From the NCBI RefSeq assembly GCF_034119845.1, contig NZ_CP139420.1, positions 3,288,001 through 3,352,000 on the forward strand: DNA of 64,000 nt, in the 5' to 3' direction. Both the position numbers and the translations under genes were made by a program. The stretch is from Flavobacterium sp. NG2. Its GTDB lineage: Bacteria; Bacteroidota; Bacteroidia; Flavobacteriales; Flavobacteriaceae. The notes beneath the pieces were generated by a model. It saw only the letters and a list, made by a program, of their open reading frames with translations, was not told the origin of the DNA and made no database searches. Within the stretch, counting starts at the first letter, position 1, and each line of letters opens with the position of its first letter. Below, one piece after another: positions 9,814-19,095 of this stretch.

Positions 9814-10127
9814 TTCGGGATTTTATCAATTTTAATTGGATTCCGTATAGCTATTACTCTTTAAGAATAAGCCTCGGATGCGCTAATATACCATTTCTCA
9901 AACTATTTTAAAAGCCCCTAGATTCAAAGTTATCAAGAATGATATTGACAAGGGAGGAAGTGGGGAGATCGAAGATGGAAGTAGGAAGTAGGAAGATGGG
10001 AGATGGGAGATGGGAGATGGAAAAGGATAAAAGAAAGAGAATTGTGTTTTTATTCAGTCTATTACTGTTTCATCTTAATTCTTAATTCTTAATTCTTAAT
10101 TCTTAATTCTTAATTCTTGAAAAAAAA
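9814..10127. repeat. Intergenic short tandem repeats between the transglutaminase gene and parE
   Basis: Two simple repeats fill much of this gap. Around 9970-10020 there are repeated GGAAGTA and AGATGGG-like 7-mers. At 10074-10115 there are six perfect copies of the 7-mer CTTAATT. No gene is seen. The gap should also hold the parE promoter near 9814-9950, but no clear -33/-7 pair was identified. Confidence 0.8.
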
Positions 10128-11093
10128 TTACACAATTTTATACATCGCAATGACTTTACCATTTATAAATAAGTATAAAATAGTATTCTCATTTCCTTGA
10201 ATAGGGATACTAAAATTGGATTGATTCTCCAGTTTTAAATACCGCTTTTTGTTGTCTGAACTTGCCAGATATTGAATCACATCATTTTCACTTAAACCAC
10301 TAATACTAAAATGAAGTTCATTAGATTTTTTGGACATGCAAATCCCTGATTCAGGTTTCACTATATTATAAGTGTTTTCAAAAAAAGCACCAAAAAACAC
10401 AGGCAATTTGGCAAAATCAGATTTGTTTTTAGCTACAAATAACCACTTTTCATCCAAAGGATAATGGTTTAAAAAGAATTTTTCAGGACTAGTAAAAAAA
10501 TATCCCTCATTAAAATAAAACTTAAACAGATTTGTTTTAGCTGAAACAAATCCTGAGGCCAAAGTGGCATCCACAAATTGCCATTTGTTATCAATTTTAA
10601 CCACATTCCAAGCATGATTTAACTCTTCTGGTAACTTACCAATTTGAGAAACATCAGTACGTAAATTTCCTAAAATAATTTTAGTTTCTAATCCCAACTT
10701 TAAATACAAATATTCTATCAATACAGCATAGCCATGACATACGGCTTTCTTTGTAATCATAGTATTTTGAATCAAATCCTGCTTAAATTTTTTCTCCTTA
10801 ATCTCTTTTTCTTTTTCCGTCTTATACGAAAATGCTTTAATAGAAGAGTGGTTCATAGATTCAGATAAAACGACATCATAGGCTACACTAGTACAAACCC
10901 ATCTAAAAATTGCCCTAGCTTTTTCATCTGGAAGAGTAAAATCCTTGAGAACCAAAGCAACAAGCTGATCTGCTGTCGTAATCGTCTTAGGATAGTTATC
11001 TACAATTAAATCAACTTTATCATATTTTTGAGAATATCCATTGGTTAAAAAAAACAAACTAACAACCAATAAGCAGTACAATTTTTTCCTCAT
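10128..11093 (-). CDS. Secreted transglutaminase-like domain protein
   Basis: A signal peptide (residues 1 to about 21, ending GYSQ) precedes a transglutaminase/papain-like core. The probable catalytic triad is C119 (AVCHGYA), H160 (ELNHAWN) and D175 (FVDATLA), each in the expected order and context. The C-terminal 100 residues form a separate beta-rich region. Such proteins in Bacteroidota are periplasmic or cell-surface and may be peptidases or simple cysteine hydrolases. The substrate is not predictable. It is 22 bases downstream of the FMN reductase gene on the same strand, so the two may be co-transcribed. Confidence 0.75.
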   Translation of the reverse strand: MRKKLYCLLVVSLFFLTNGYSQKYDKVDLIVDNYPKTITTADQLVALVLKDFTLPDEKARAIFRWVCTSVAYDVVLSESMNHSSIKAFSYKTEKEKEIKEKKFKQDLIQNTMITKKAVCHGYAVLIEYLYLKLGLETKIILGNLRTDVSQIGKLPEELNHAWNVVKIDNKWQFVDATLASGFVSAKTNLFKFYFNEGYFFTSPEKFFLNHYPLDEKWLFVAKNKSDFAKLPVFFGAFFENTYNIVKPESGICMSKKSNELHFSISGLSENDVIQYLASSDNKKRYLKLENQSNFSIPIQGNENTILYLFINGKVIAMYKIV

Positions 11094-11115
11094 TATTTAA
11101 TCAATACTAAAATTC

Positions 11116-11637
11116 TTAAATCCCTTCAATTATACTTCTCAGCTCCTTATCCAATTCTGGATTAGAAATTATTCCTTTTTCTACATCAAAATTATCGTTG
11201 AAGTTCGGCAATGAAAACGTCCCTTTGATTTCAGTTCCAAAACGTGGGAAAGCATTTTTAGCAATTTCCAAAACCGTTGCTCCCCCTCTACCCCCTGGCG
11301 AAGTGGCCATCAAAAGCATTGGTTTATGTTGAAAAATTTCTTTTTGGATTCGGGTGCACCAGTCGAAAATGTTTTTGAAAGCTGCGGAGTAATTTCCATT
11401 ATTTTCAGCCATTGAAACTACTAAAAAATCGGCTGTTGCTATTTTAGCTAGAAATGCTTTGGCATTGTCATGCTGTCCTATTTCGGCTTCGATATCCACA
11501 CTAAAAACAGGCATCGGGAAATCGTTTAAATCCAGTACTTCCACTTCGGCCTTATTAAAAAGTGAAGCTGCATATGTGGCAAGTTGTTTATTGATAGATT
11601 TTTTACTTGGACTAGCTCCAAAGGCGATTATCTTCAT
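11116..11637 (-). CDS. NADPH-dependent FMN reductase family protein
   Basis: A flavodoxin-fold protein of 173 residues. An N-terminal phosphate-binding loop GASPSKKSIN (residues 7-16) follows the first beta strand. Later come the SMAENNGNYSAAFKN segment, which lies around the flavin ring in this family, and a glycine-rich SPGGRGG turn. The family reduces FMN, quinones or chromate using NAD(P)H; the natural substrate is unknown. It is a cytoplasmic protein with no signal peptide. Confidence 0.85.
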   Translation of the reverse strand: MKIIAFGASPSKKSINKQLATYAASLFNKAEVEVLDLNDFPMPVFSVDIEAEIGQHDNAKAFLAKIATADFLVVSMAENNGNYSAAFKNIFDWCTRIQKEIFQHKPMLLMATSPGGRGGATVLEIAKNAFPRFGTEIKGTFSLPNFNDNFDVEKGIISNPELDKELRSIIEGI

Positions 11638-11663
11638 GTTTTTTTTATAAAAATAGTGAAAAA

Positions 11664-11705
11664 GGATTTAACCACAATGGCACGAAGGAAGCACTAAGTT
11701 CACAA
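11664..11705 (-). repeat. Fragment of dispersed repeat family B
   Basis: Read on the minus strand, this stretch resembles the second half of the repeat found at 42642-42759 and in the tandem array near 44.4 kb (the TTTGTGAA...CTTAGTG segment). It is followed at 11715-11755 by a short stretch of the CACAGATTAAACGGAT type that recurs near 23.85 kb. Confidence 0.5.
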
Positions 11706-11800
11706 AGCAAATAATAAATGGAACACAGATTAAACGGATGGAACAGATTTTTATCATTTTAAATATTTCAATGCTCCCAACATCCTACTTCCCGCCTATA

Positions 11801-11942
11801 TCCTACCCCCGATTGAAACGAAAAGCATTTTGACAGGATTGCCTATTTTTTCTTGGCAAAAAAGAGCGACCGCAGGAAGCTCCTTTTTTGACTTAGAAAA
11901 AAAGGCAAGATGGCAAAATCTTGTAGTGGAAAGCGGGAAATG
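11801..11942 (+). repeat. Dispersed hairpin element, family A copy 1
   Basis: Conserved outer arms (CCCCGATTGAAACG on the left, TAGTGGAAAGCGGGAAA on the right) enclose a hairpin with the stem CAAAAAAG (11857-11864) paired with CTTTTTTG (11883-11890). It is closely similar to the copy at 53761-53901. A 63-codon open frame from 11830 lies inside the repeat and is not called as a gene. Confidence 0.65.
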
Positions 11943-12010
11943 GGTACAAAAAAACCCGCAAAATGACTTTTGCAGGTTTCTAAATCTTAATACTTTGTAC
12001 TTAATACAAA

Positions 12011-13105
12011 TTACACATTAAAACGGAAATGCATCACATCACCATCTTTAACTATATATTCTTTTCCTTCGACTTTAAACTTACCAGCTTCTTTGGCTTT
12101 GGCCTCTGAACCGTATTTCACATAATCTTCATATGAGATTACCTCAGCACGGATAAATCCCTTTTCAAAATCAGTATGAATTACTCCAGCAGCTTGTGGT
12201 GCAGTTGCTCCAATATTAATTGTCCATGCACGAACTTCCTTAACACCTGCAGTGAAATACGTTTGTTGTTTTAATAATTTGTAAGCAGCACGAATCAACA
12301 CAGAAGCTCCTGGCTCTGTCAATCCCATATCTTCAAGAAAAACTTGACGTTCTTCGTAGCTTTCTAATTCGGTAATATCAGCCTCAGCACCTACTGAAAG
12401 AATGATTACCTCAGCATCTTCGTCTTTTACTAATTCTTTTACTTGGTCAACATATTTATTACCATTAACAGCTGAATTTTCATCCACATTACATACGTAC
12501 AAAACTGGTTTTGCTGTAATCAATTGAAAACTTTCCATCAAAACTTCCTCATCATTACTTTGCGGACTGATTGTTCTAGCAGACTTAGCTTGCAATAAAG
12601 CATCTTTAATTCGGTCTAAAAGCGCTTTTTCGGTTTGCGCTTCTTTATTTCCTGTTTTTGCAGCACGATTAACTTTCTCCAAACGTTTTTCAACAGTTTC
12701 AAGATCTTTTAACTGTAACTCAATATCAATGGTTTCTTTATCACGAATTGGATTTACATTTCCATCAACGTGCACGATGTTATCGTTATCAAAACAACGT
12801 AAAACGTGAATAATAGCATTACACTCCCTAATATTTCCAAGAAATTGATTTCCTAATCCTTCACCTTTGCTTGCTCCTTTTACCAATCCCGCGATATCTA
12901 CAATATCCACAGTTGCCATTTGCACACGCTCTGGCTTTACTAATTCTTCTAATTTATTGATACGTGGGTCTGGCACGTTTACCACTCCAATATTAGGTTC
13001 GATAGTACAAAAAGGAAAGTTTGCACTTTGCGCTTTGGCATTTGACAAACAATTAAAAAGTGTTGATTTTCCAACATTAGGTAATCCTACAATTCCTGCT
13101 TTCAT
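12011..13105 (-). CDS. ychF: Redox-regulated ATPase YchF (OBG-like)
   Basis: A 364-residue P-loop ATPase of the universally conserved YchF/OLA1 family. The Walker A motif is GLPNVGKST (residues 7-15) and the switch region is DIAGLVKGASKGEGLGNQFL. The G4 motif is N-V-D-E instead of N-K-x-D, which underlies the ATP preference of the family. A TGS domain forms the C-terminus, ending in the typical GDVMHFRFNV. It is thought to bind ribosomes and to act in stress and oxidative responses. It is a single gene. Confidence 0.96.
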   Translation of the reverse strand: MKAGIVGLPNVGKSTLFNCLSNAKAQSANFPFCTIEPNIGVVNVPDPRINKLEELVKPERVQMATVDIVDIAGLVKGASKGEGLGNQFLGNIRECNAIIHVLRCFDNDNIVHVDGNVNPIRDKETIDIELQLKDLETVEKRLEKVNRAAKTGNKEAQTEKALLDRIKDALLQAKSARTISPQSNDEEVLMESFQLITAKPVLYVCNVDENSAVNGNKYVDQVKELVKDEDAEVIILSVGAEADITELESYEERQVFLEDMGLTEPGASVLIRAAYKLLKQQTYFTAGVKEVRAWTINIGATAPQAAGVIHTDFEKGFIRAEVISYEDYVKYGSEAKAKEAGKFKVEGKEYIVKDGDVMHFRFNV

Positions 13106-13381
13106 GTTTTTTATATTTATTCGGTACTGTTTATATTAGTACGTATTGAAAATTCTATTTTAAAAGTTTGCAAATATAAGATTTAATAAATGTTTTAGTA
13201 ACTATTAACGAAAGATAAAATTAATTAACTTTTTTTTTTAAAACTTTTCTAGTTTGGAAATTTGCCCCCTGACCGCCTTAACAGTTCCTTATTAATTCAC
13301 ACAAAACCTTCATAATAATCAAGTTAAAGTGTTAAAAAAATGTTATATTGCAGCGTACAAATCACTTAACCCCTCTTTCAT

Positions 13382-16060
13382 ATGAAAAAAATCTACTTAT
13401 TTATTTTGCTATTAAGCGTTAGTACCCTTTTGGCACAAAAAAACATCTCAGGAGTAGTCAAAGACCCATCTGGCAATAGCTTGCCAGGAGTAAATATCAT
13501 TGAAAAAGGCACTAACACGGGTGTCGCAACCGATTTTGATGGTAAATTTACTATCAAAGTAAAAGAAGGGTCTACTTTAATATTTAGCTATATAGGGTAT
13601 AAAACTGTCGAAAAATTAGTTTCTGGTAGTCCTTTAAATGTTATAATGACTTCTGAAGAAGGTGAAATATTAGACGACATTGTTATTGTAGGGTCTAGAA
13701 ATTCAAAAAGAACCGTAGTCAACTCTGCTGTCCCTATAGACATTATAAACGTCAAAGACGTGACTACCCAAAGTGGAAAGTTAGAAATTAACGAATTACT
13801 GCAATACGTTGCCCCTTCATTTAATGCCAATAAACAATCGGGTTCAGACGGTTCAGACCACGTTGACCCTGCATCCTTAAGAGGATTAGGGCCAGATCAA
13901 ACTTTAGTTTTAATCAACGGAAAAAGAAGACACCAATCTTCATTAATTAACTTATTTGGTACTCGAGGCCGAGGAAATACTGGAACAGATTTGAATGCTA
14001 TTCCGGCCACTTCCATCAAACGAATTGAAATCCTTAGAGATGGTGCAGCTGCTCAATACGGCTCAGATGCTATAGCAGGAGTGGTTAACATTGTATTGAA
14101 TGACAATGTAGACGAATTTACAGGTTCAGTTACTTATGGTGCATACAATACTAATGCGAAAGGCGATTTCCCAACAGGAACTGCCAATACGGACGGTTTT
14201 AGATTAGATAAGAATGGTAATGGAAACTCTTTTGGTAAAGACCAATCATTTGACGGAGGTTCTGTAAAGGTAGGAGCTAATTATGGAGTTGCCATTGGTG
14301 AAAAAGGTGGATTTGCCAATTTTACAGCTGAATATCTGAATAAAAACAAAACATTACGTCCTGGATTTGACTTTAGAAAAGGTTTTGGAGAAGCCTCTAT
14401 TTTAGGATTTAACTTATTTGGAAATCTATCCATACCTGTCTCAGATAAAACTGAAATTTATGCCTTTGGTGGAAAAAATTACAGAGACACAGATGCCTAT
14501 GCTTTTACTAGAAATGATGGCGAAAGAGTGGTTGAGTCAATTTACCCGGGTGGTTTTACCCCAAGAATTACATCCAACATCCTCGACAATTCATTCGCAG
14601 CTGGAATCAGAACAGAAACTTCTAGTGGATGGAAAATTGACTTTAGTAATACTTTTGGTAAAAACCTATTTCATTATTATGTAAAAGGTACTATTAATGC
14701 TTCATTAGAGCAAGCTTCCCCAACAGAATTTGATGCTGGTGGTCATAGTTTAAGCCAAAACACAACAAATTTTGACCTTTCTAAAAATTTTGATACCGTA
14801 CTAGATGGTTTAAATATTGCTTTTGGTTCTGAATTTAGAACAGAACAATTTACAATTTTTGCTGGAGACGAAGGTTCGTATGCTACTTACGACACTAACG
14901 GAAGAGTCATTTCTGACCCATCCTCACAATCAGCACCAATAGACCCAATATCAGGAGAAGCAAGACCTGGTGGCTCTCAAGGCTTCCCTGGTTACAGTCC
15001 TCTAAACGAAGTAAACAAAAGCCGCTCTAATATCTCACTCTATACTGATGTTGAACTTGATATAACCAAAGCATTATTAGTAAGTGGAGCTGTTCGTTTT
15101 GAAAACTATAGCGATTTTGGTAGTACCCTAAACGGGAAATTAGCAACTAGAATCAAGGCTTCAAATAATTTTAACATAAGAGGTTCTGTGAGTACTGGTT
15201 TTAGAGCACCCTCATTAGCTCAAATCTATTATAACCTACGCTTTACCAATTTTAGCTCAGGAGGTGCGTCTGAAGTTTTACTTTCTCCAAACAACAGCCC
15301 AGTAACCAAAGGATTTGGAATTCAAAAACTAAACGAAGAAAAAGCAGTCAACGCTTCTTTAGGTTTCACTGCAAATTTTGGAGACTTTACTGCAACTGTT
15401 GATGGTTACTTAATAAATGTAAATGACCGAATTGTATTAACAGGTTATTTTGATGCAACAGCATTGAATATCGGTGTCGATTCAGCTCAGTTTTTCGTAA
15501 ATGGTGTAGATACCAAAACTACAGGTTTAGACCTTGTATTTGCTTGGAAAAAAACTTTTGATGACCAAACAGTAAGCGCAACCTTGGTTGGAAATATCAA
15601 TAACATGAAAATTAGCAATGTCAACAATGGCACATTAGATAAGGAAATTTTCTTTGGCGAAAGAGAAAAAGCTTTTCTTTTGGCTTCAGCACCAGATAAT
15701 AAATTCGCTTTAAACCTAAACTATACAAAAAAATGGTTTAATGCTGGTTTGGCTTTCACTCGTTTTAGCGAAGTACGACTTATCGATTATCAAGCCGCAG
15801 AAGATGAAGCTGATTATGGTGGTAGTTTTGCCAACAAAATCAAAGCAGCAACTGACATTTACTCGCCAAAAGTAGTAACAGACATTACATTAGGCTTTAA
15901 ACTTTGTAAATCTTCAAAATTAAGCTTTGGCGCTAATAACCTTTTCAATATTTACCCTGACCAACAAGATGACTGGGTTGAAGGTGGTGGTTATTGGGAT
16001 GCTGTTCAAATGGGTTTTGGCGGAGCTTATTACTATGCTAGATTAGGTTTTAATTTCTAA
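13382..16060 (+). CDS. TonB-dependent outer membrane receptor
   Basis: An 892-residue receptor. A signal peptide (residues 1-18, ending LLAQ) is followed by a carboxypeptidase-regulatory-like domain (about 20-100). The plug domain (about 110-240, with LRGLGPDQTLVLINGKR and a DGAAAQYGSDAIAGVVNI segment) precedes a beta barrel that ends in an aromatic residue. No SusD partner is adjacent, so it is more likely a stand-alone siderophore, vitamin or metal-chelate receptor than a glycan SusC. The ligand cannot be predicted. It is monocistronic with a strong terminator. Confidence 0.9.
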   Translation: MKKIYLFILLLSVSTLLAQKNISGVVKDPSGNSLPGVNIIEKGTNTGVATDFDGKFTIKVKEGSTLIFSYIGYKTVEKLVSGSPLNVIMTSEEGEILDDIVIVGSRNSKRTVVNSAVPIDIINVKDVTTQSGKLEINELLQYVAPSFNANKQSGSDGSDHVDPASLRGLGPDQTLVLINGKRRHQSSLINLFGTRGRGNTGTDLNAIPATSIKRIEILRDGAAAQYGSDAIAGVVNIVLNDNVDEFTGSVTYGAYNTNAKGDFPTGTANTDGFRLDKNGNGNSFGKDQSFDGGSVKVGANYGVAIGEKGGFANFTAEYLNKNKTLRPGFDFRKGFGEASILGFNLFGNLSIPVSDKTEIYAFGGKNYRDTDAYAFTRNDGERVVESIYPGGFTPRITSNILDNSFAAGIRTETSSGWKIDFSNTFGKNLFHYYVKGTINASLEQASPTEFDAGGHSLSQNTTNFDLSKNFDTVLDGLNIAFGSEFRTEQFTIFAGDEGSYATYDTNGRVISDPSSQSAPIDPISGEARPGGSQGFPGYSPLNEVNKSRSNISLYTDVELDITKALLVSGAVRFENYSDFGSTLNGKLATRIKASNNFNIRGSVSTGFRAPSLAQIYYNLRFTNFSSGGASEVLLSPNNSPVTKGFGIQKLNEEKAVNASLGFTANFGDFTATVDGYLINVNDRIVLTGYFDATALNIGVDSAQFFVNGVDTKTTGLDLVFAWKKTFDDQTVSATLVGNINNMKISNVNNGTLDKEIFFGEREKAFLLASAPDNKFALNLNYTKKWFNAGLAFTRFSEVRLIDYQAAEDEADYGGSFANKIKAATDIYSPKVVTDITLGFKLCKSSKLSFGANNLFNIYPDQQDDWVEGGGYWDAVQMGFGGAYYYARLGFNF

Positions 16061-16076
16061 AAAAATATAAGTCCAT

Positions 16077-16115
16077 AAAAAAAGCCTGAGTTTTATAAAC
16101 TCAGGCTTTTTTTTT
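16077..16115. terminator. Bidirectional terminator between the TonB receptor and ferredoxin genes
   Basis: A perfect 9-bp stem (AAGCCTGAG at 16082-16090, CTCAGGCTT at 16100-16108) is flanked by A-rich and T-rich tracts, between two convergent genes. Confidence 0.88.
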
Positions 16116-16133
16116 ACTTTGACTAACAAAACT

Positions 16134-16484
16134 TTATTCGTTATGTAAAAAAGCTTGTCTATTTAATAATGTTTCTTCGTCTTCCACATGATTATCATCA
16201 GGGATACAACAGTCAACAGGACATACAGCAGCACATTGAGGCTCATCATGAAACCCTTTACATTCTGTACATTTTCCAGGTACGATATAATACACTTCGT
16301 CAGAAATTGGAGTTTGAGCTTCTTCAGCATCAACCTCAGTTCCATCAGGAAGAATCACTGTTCCAGTTAATTTAGTACCGTCTTTATATCTCCAATCATC
16401 AGCTCCTTCGTAAATTGCTGTATTTGGACATTCTGGTTCACATGCACCACAATTGATACATTCGTCTGTTATGATAATTGCCAT
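16134..16484 (-). CDS. 2[4Fe-4S] ferredoxin
   Basis: A 116-residue ferredoxin. The first cluster motif is C-x2-C-x2-C-x3-C-P ([12 protein letters not shown], starting at residue 10). The second is C-x2-C-x8-C-x3-C-P ([18 protein letters not shown]) followed by DCC. The longer spacing in the second motif and the C-terminal extension are typical of Allochromatium-type ferredoxins. It is a cytoplasmic electron carrier. It is transcribed divergently from the acyl-CoA reductase-like gene; its electron partner is unknown. Confidence 0.93.
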   Translation of the reverse strand: MAIIITDECINCGACEPECPNTAIYEGADDWRYKDGTKLTGTVILPDGTEVDAEEAQTPISDEVYYIVPGKCTECKGFHDEPQCAAVCPVDCCIPDDNHVEDEETLLNRQAFLHNE

Positions 16485-16550
16485 TCTATTATTTAGTTTA
16501 AGGTTTAAAGTACAAAAGTTTTAAGTTTCATAAACCAATGGAATATAACT

Positions 16551-16582
16551 TTTGTCTTTCGACTTTATTATACTTATTTTTG
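16551..16582 (+). promoter_or_regulatory. Predicted promoter of the LuxC-like gene
   Basis: TTTG at 16551-16554 is followed 20 bases later by TATTTTTG at 16575-16582. It is a full match to the Bacteroidota -33/-7 pattern, with a start about 30 bases before the ATG. Confidence 0.6.
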
Positions 16583-16620
16583 TGCAAAATTACAATCAAA
16601 ACATTTCATAAACAAGCAAT

Positions 16621-17691
16621 ATGACCTTAGAAACAAAAAAAAATGTTTTTATAGCACTCGGAAAATTTCTGAGTCAATTTTCTGAGAGCGAAAACACCCG
16701 AAAAGAGGGCGTTTTAGCGAATGATCTGTTTTTTGACCCCTTTGTTGATTTAATCCATTTATCACAGTCACATAACGGTTGGTATACCCCAGAACAAGTT
16801 TATTTTTCGATAGCATCATGGGCCAATGCCTTAACAAAAGAAAACCTTAACACTTGGCTAAAACCCTATGATTTTAAGGATATTACTTCTAAAAAAGTAG
16901 CTTTAATTCTTGCAGGAAATATTCCACTAGTAGGTTTTCATGATTTCTTATCTGTTTTGATTACCGGGAACCAAGCCTTGATTAAAACTTCCTCCAATGA
17001 TCAACATTTATTGCCTTTTTTAGCAAAGTATATAATTCATATCGAACCTGAATTGGCTGACAAAATCACATTTGTCGATGGTAAATTAGAGAATTTCGAT
17101 GCAGTAATCGCCACTGGCAGCAATAATACAGCGCGTTATTTTGACTATTATTTTAAAGATAAACCATCAATAATCCGCAAAAGCCGAAATTCAGTAGCAG
17201 TATTAAACGGTCAAGAAAGCAAGGAAGATTTAATTGCCCTTGGCGAAGATATTTTTAGGTATTTTGGGCTAGGTTGTCGCAATGTTTCTAAACTATTTGT
17301 ACCAAAAGGCTATTCTTTTGATGCTTTTTTTGAAGCAATATATGAGTACCAAGACGTGATTCAGTATGAAAAGTACGCCAATAATTACGATTACAACAAA
17401 GCCGTTTTCTTGATGAGTAACTTCAAATTACTCGACAATGGTTTTTTGACCATCAAAGAAGACAGCAGTCACGCCTCGCCAATTTCGAGTGTGTTTTACG
17501 AATATTACGAAGACCTTGAAACACTGCAACAAAAACTCGTTTCGGAAGCTGAAAATCTTCAATGTATCGTCAGTAACAATTTAATAAAAAAAAGCATCCC
17601 TTTTGGTCAAACCCAACGTCCAAATTTATGGGATTACGCAGATAATATCGATACTATATCGTTTTTGTTAATAACATCAGGAAAAATTTAA
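16621..17691 (+). CDS. LuxC-like acyl-CoA reductase family protein
   Basis: A 356-residue protein of the LuxC / acyl-CoA reductase family, within the aldehyde dehydrogenase superfamily. Supporting segments are LILAGNIPLVGFHDFL (near residue 97), IKTSSNDQHLLPFL, VIATGSNNTARYF and FRYFGLGCRNVSKL, which places the candidate catalytic cysteine in GLGCRN (near residue 222). LuxC proteins reduce acyl groups to aldehydes in luminous bacteria. No lux genes are present here, so the true substrate is unknown. It precedes serC on the same strand. Confidence 0.75.
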   Translation: MTLETKKNVFIALGKFLSQFSESENTRKEGVLANDLFFDPFVDLIHLSQSHNGWYTPEQVYFSIASWANALTKENLNTWLKPYDFKDITSKKVALILAGNIPLVGFHDFLSVLITGNQALIKTSSNDQHLLPFLAKYIIHIEPELADKITFVDGKLENFDAVIATGSNNTARYFDYYFKDKPSIIRKSRNSVAVLNGQESKEDLIALGEDIFRYFGLGCRNVSKLFVPKGYSFDAFFEAIYEYQDVIQYEKYANNYDYNKAVFLMSNFKLLDNGFLTIKEDSSHASPISSVFYEYYEDLETLQQKLVSEAENLQCIVSNNLIKKSIPFGQTQRPNLWDYADNIDTISFLLITSGKI

Positions 17692-17772
17692 TAATTATTA
17701 TGAATAATTTAATGCTTATTCGAGTACTATTACCGAAATTTGCATTTTAATTTTTTGGACATAAACTACACC

Positions 17773-18843
17773 ATGAAAAAACACAACTACAGCGCAGGAC
17801 CTTGTATTTTACCACAAGAAGTTTTTGAAAAATCAGCACAAGCGATTTTAGATTTCAATAATTCAGGATTATCTATCTTAGAAATTTCACACCGTAGCAA
17901 AGACTTTGTTGCTGTAATGGATGAAGCAAGAGCATTAGCACTTGAATTACTAGGATTAGAAGGTAAAGGATACCAAGCTCTTTTTCTTGCTGGCGGAGCT
18001 AGTTTAGAATTTTTGATGGTTCCTTACAACTTGATGAAAGAAGGTGGAAAAGCAGCTTATTTAGATTCAGGAACTTGGGCTACTGCAGCTATTAAAGAAG
18101 CAAAATTCTTTGGCGAAACTGTTATCGTGGGTTCTTCTAAGGAAGACAACTACACTTACGTTCCTAAAGGATATGAAATTCCAGCTGATGCAGATTATTT
18201 TCACTGCACTAGTAACAACACCATTTTTGGTACTCAAATGAAATCATTTCCTAAAACGAATGTACCAATGGTATGTGACATGAGTTCGGATATTTTTTCT
18301 AGAGAATTAGATTTCACTCAATTTGATATTATCTATGCTGGTGCTCAAAAAAATATGGGACCTGCAGGAGCGACTCTTGTCGTTATCAAAGAAGAAATCA
18401 TTGGTAAAAGCGGTCGTGCAATTCCAAGCATGTTAGATTATGCCAAACACATCAAAGCTGATAGTATGTTCAATACTCCTCCAGTTTTCCCTGTTTACGC
18501 GTCTTTATTGACATTGAGATGGATCAAGGAAAAAGGTGGTATCGCAGCTGTTGAAAAATTAAACAATGCTAAAGCAGAATTGCTTTATAATGAAATTGAC
18601 AGAAATCCATTATTCAAAGGAGCTGCTGTCAAAGAAGACCGTTCTACAATGAACGTTACGTTCTTATTAAACAATCCAGAACACACAGAAACATTTGACA
18701 AAATGTGGAAAGAGGCTGGAATTTCAGGATTACCTGGACACCGCTCAGTGGGTGGTTACAGAGCATCTATCTACAATGCTATGCCAATTGAAAGCGTACA
18801 AGTATTAGTAGATACTATGCAAGCTTTAGAAAAAGCGGTTTAA
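17773..18843 (+). CDS. serC: Phosphoserine aminotransferase
   Basis: A PLP enzyme converting 3-phosphohydroxypyruvate and glutamate to O-phosphoserine, the second step of serine synthesis; it also acts in pyridoxal phosphate synthesis. The ATG at 17773 is chosen over 17740 because it gives the family's usual start MKKHNYSAGP. The PLP lysine is K193 in AGAQKNMGPAG. The C-terminal segment LPGHRSVGGYRASIYNAM is characteristic. It is followed 250 bases later by serA, forming a serine pathway pair. Confidence 0.96.
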   Translation: MKKHNYSAGPCILPQEVFEKSAQAILDFNNSGLSILEISHRSKDFVAVMDEARALALELLGLEGKGYQALFLAGGASLEFLMVPYNLMKEGGKAAYLDSGTWATAAIKEAKFFGETVIVGSSKEDNYTYVPKGYEIPADADYFHCTSNNTIFGTQMKSFPKTNVPMVCDMSSDIFSRELDFTQFDIIYAGAQKNMGPAGATLVVIKEEIIGKSGRAIPSMLDYAKHIKADSMFNTPPVFPVYASLLTLRWIKEKGGIAAVEKLNNAKAELLYNEIDRNPLFKGAAVKEDRSTMNVTFLLNNPEHTETFDKMWKEAGISGLPGHRSVGGYRASIYNAMPIESVQVLVDTMQALEKAV

Positions 18844-18961
18844 TTTTTCGATTGAGGATTTTGGATTTGAAAAAATTCAGGATTTGAAAATACCGAATTT
18901 CACATTTGGAATTTGGAATTTATAAATTGGAATTTTAAATCAACATCGCTAGCAGAGGCTC

Positions 18962-19041
18962 TAGCCCTGATAGAAGTGGAAATCCTTGTGGCGGCAGGCA
19001 TCTACGCCGACACAAGATTGAAACGGATAGCAGGAAATAGC
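18962..19041 (+). repeat. Dispersed hairpin element, family A copy 2
   Basis: The left arm AGCCCTGATAGAAGTGG and right arm GATTGAAACGGATAGCAGG enclose a GC-rich hairpin (CTTGTGGCGGC with near-complementary GCCGACACAAG). It lies between serC and serA. Its loop class matches the copies at 27814 and 40321. Confidence 0.75.
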
Positions 19042-19095
19042 TTCTAAACCATTCAATTAATTTGGGGATAACACCTCGTAATGTAATAAAAAAAC

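Noticed and set aside
11830-12021. 63-codon open frame on the plus strand
   Set aside because: It lies within a family A hairpin repeat and its tail runs into the ychF 3' end. No homology features are visible.
17740-17772. Upstream extension of serC
   Set aside because: The ATG at 17773 gives the conserved family start, and the extension adds non-conserved residues.
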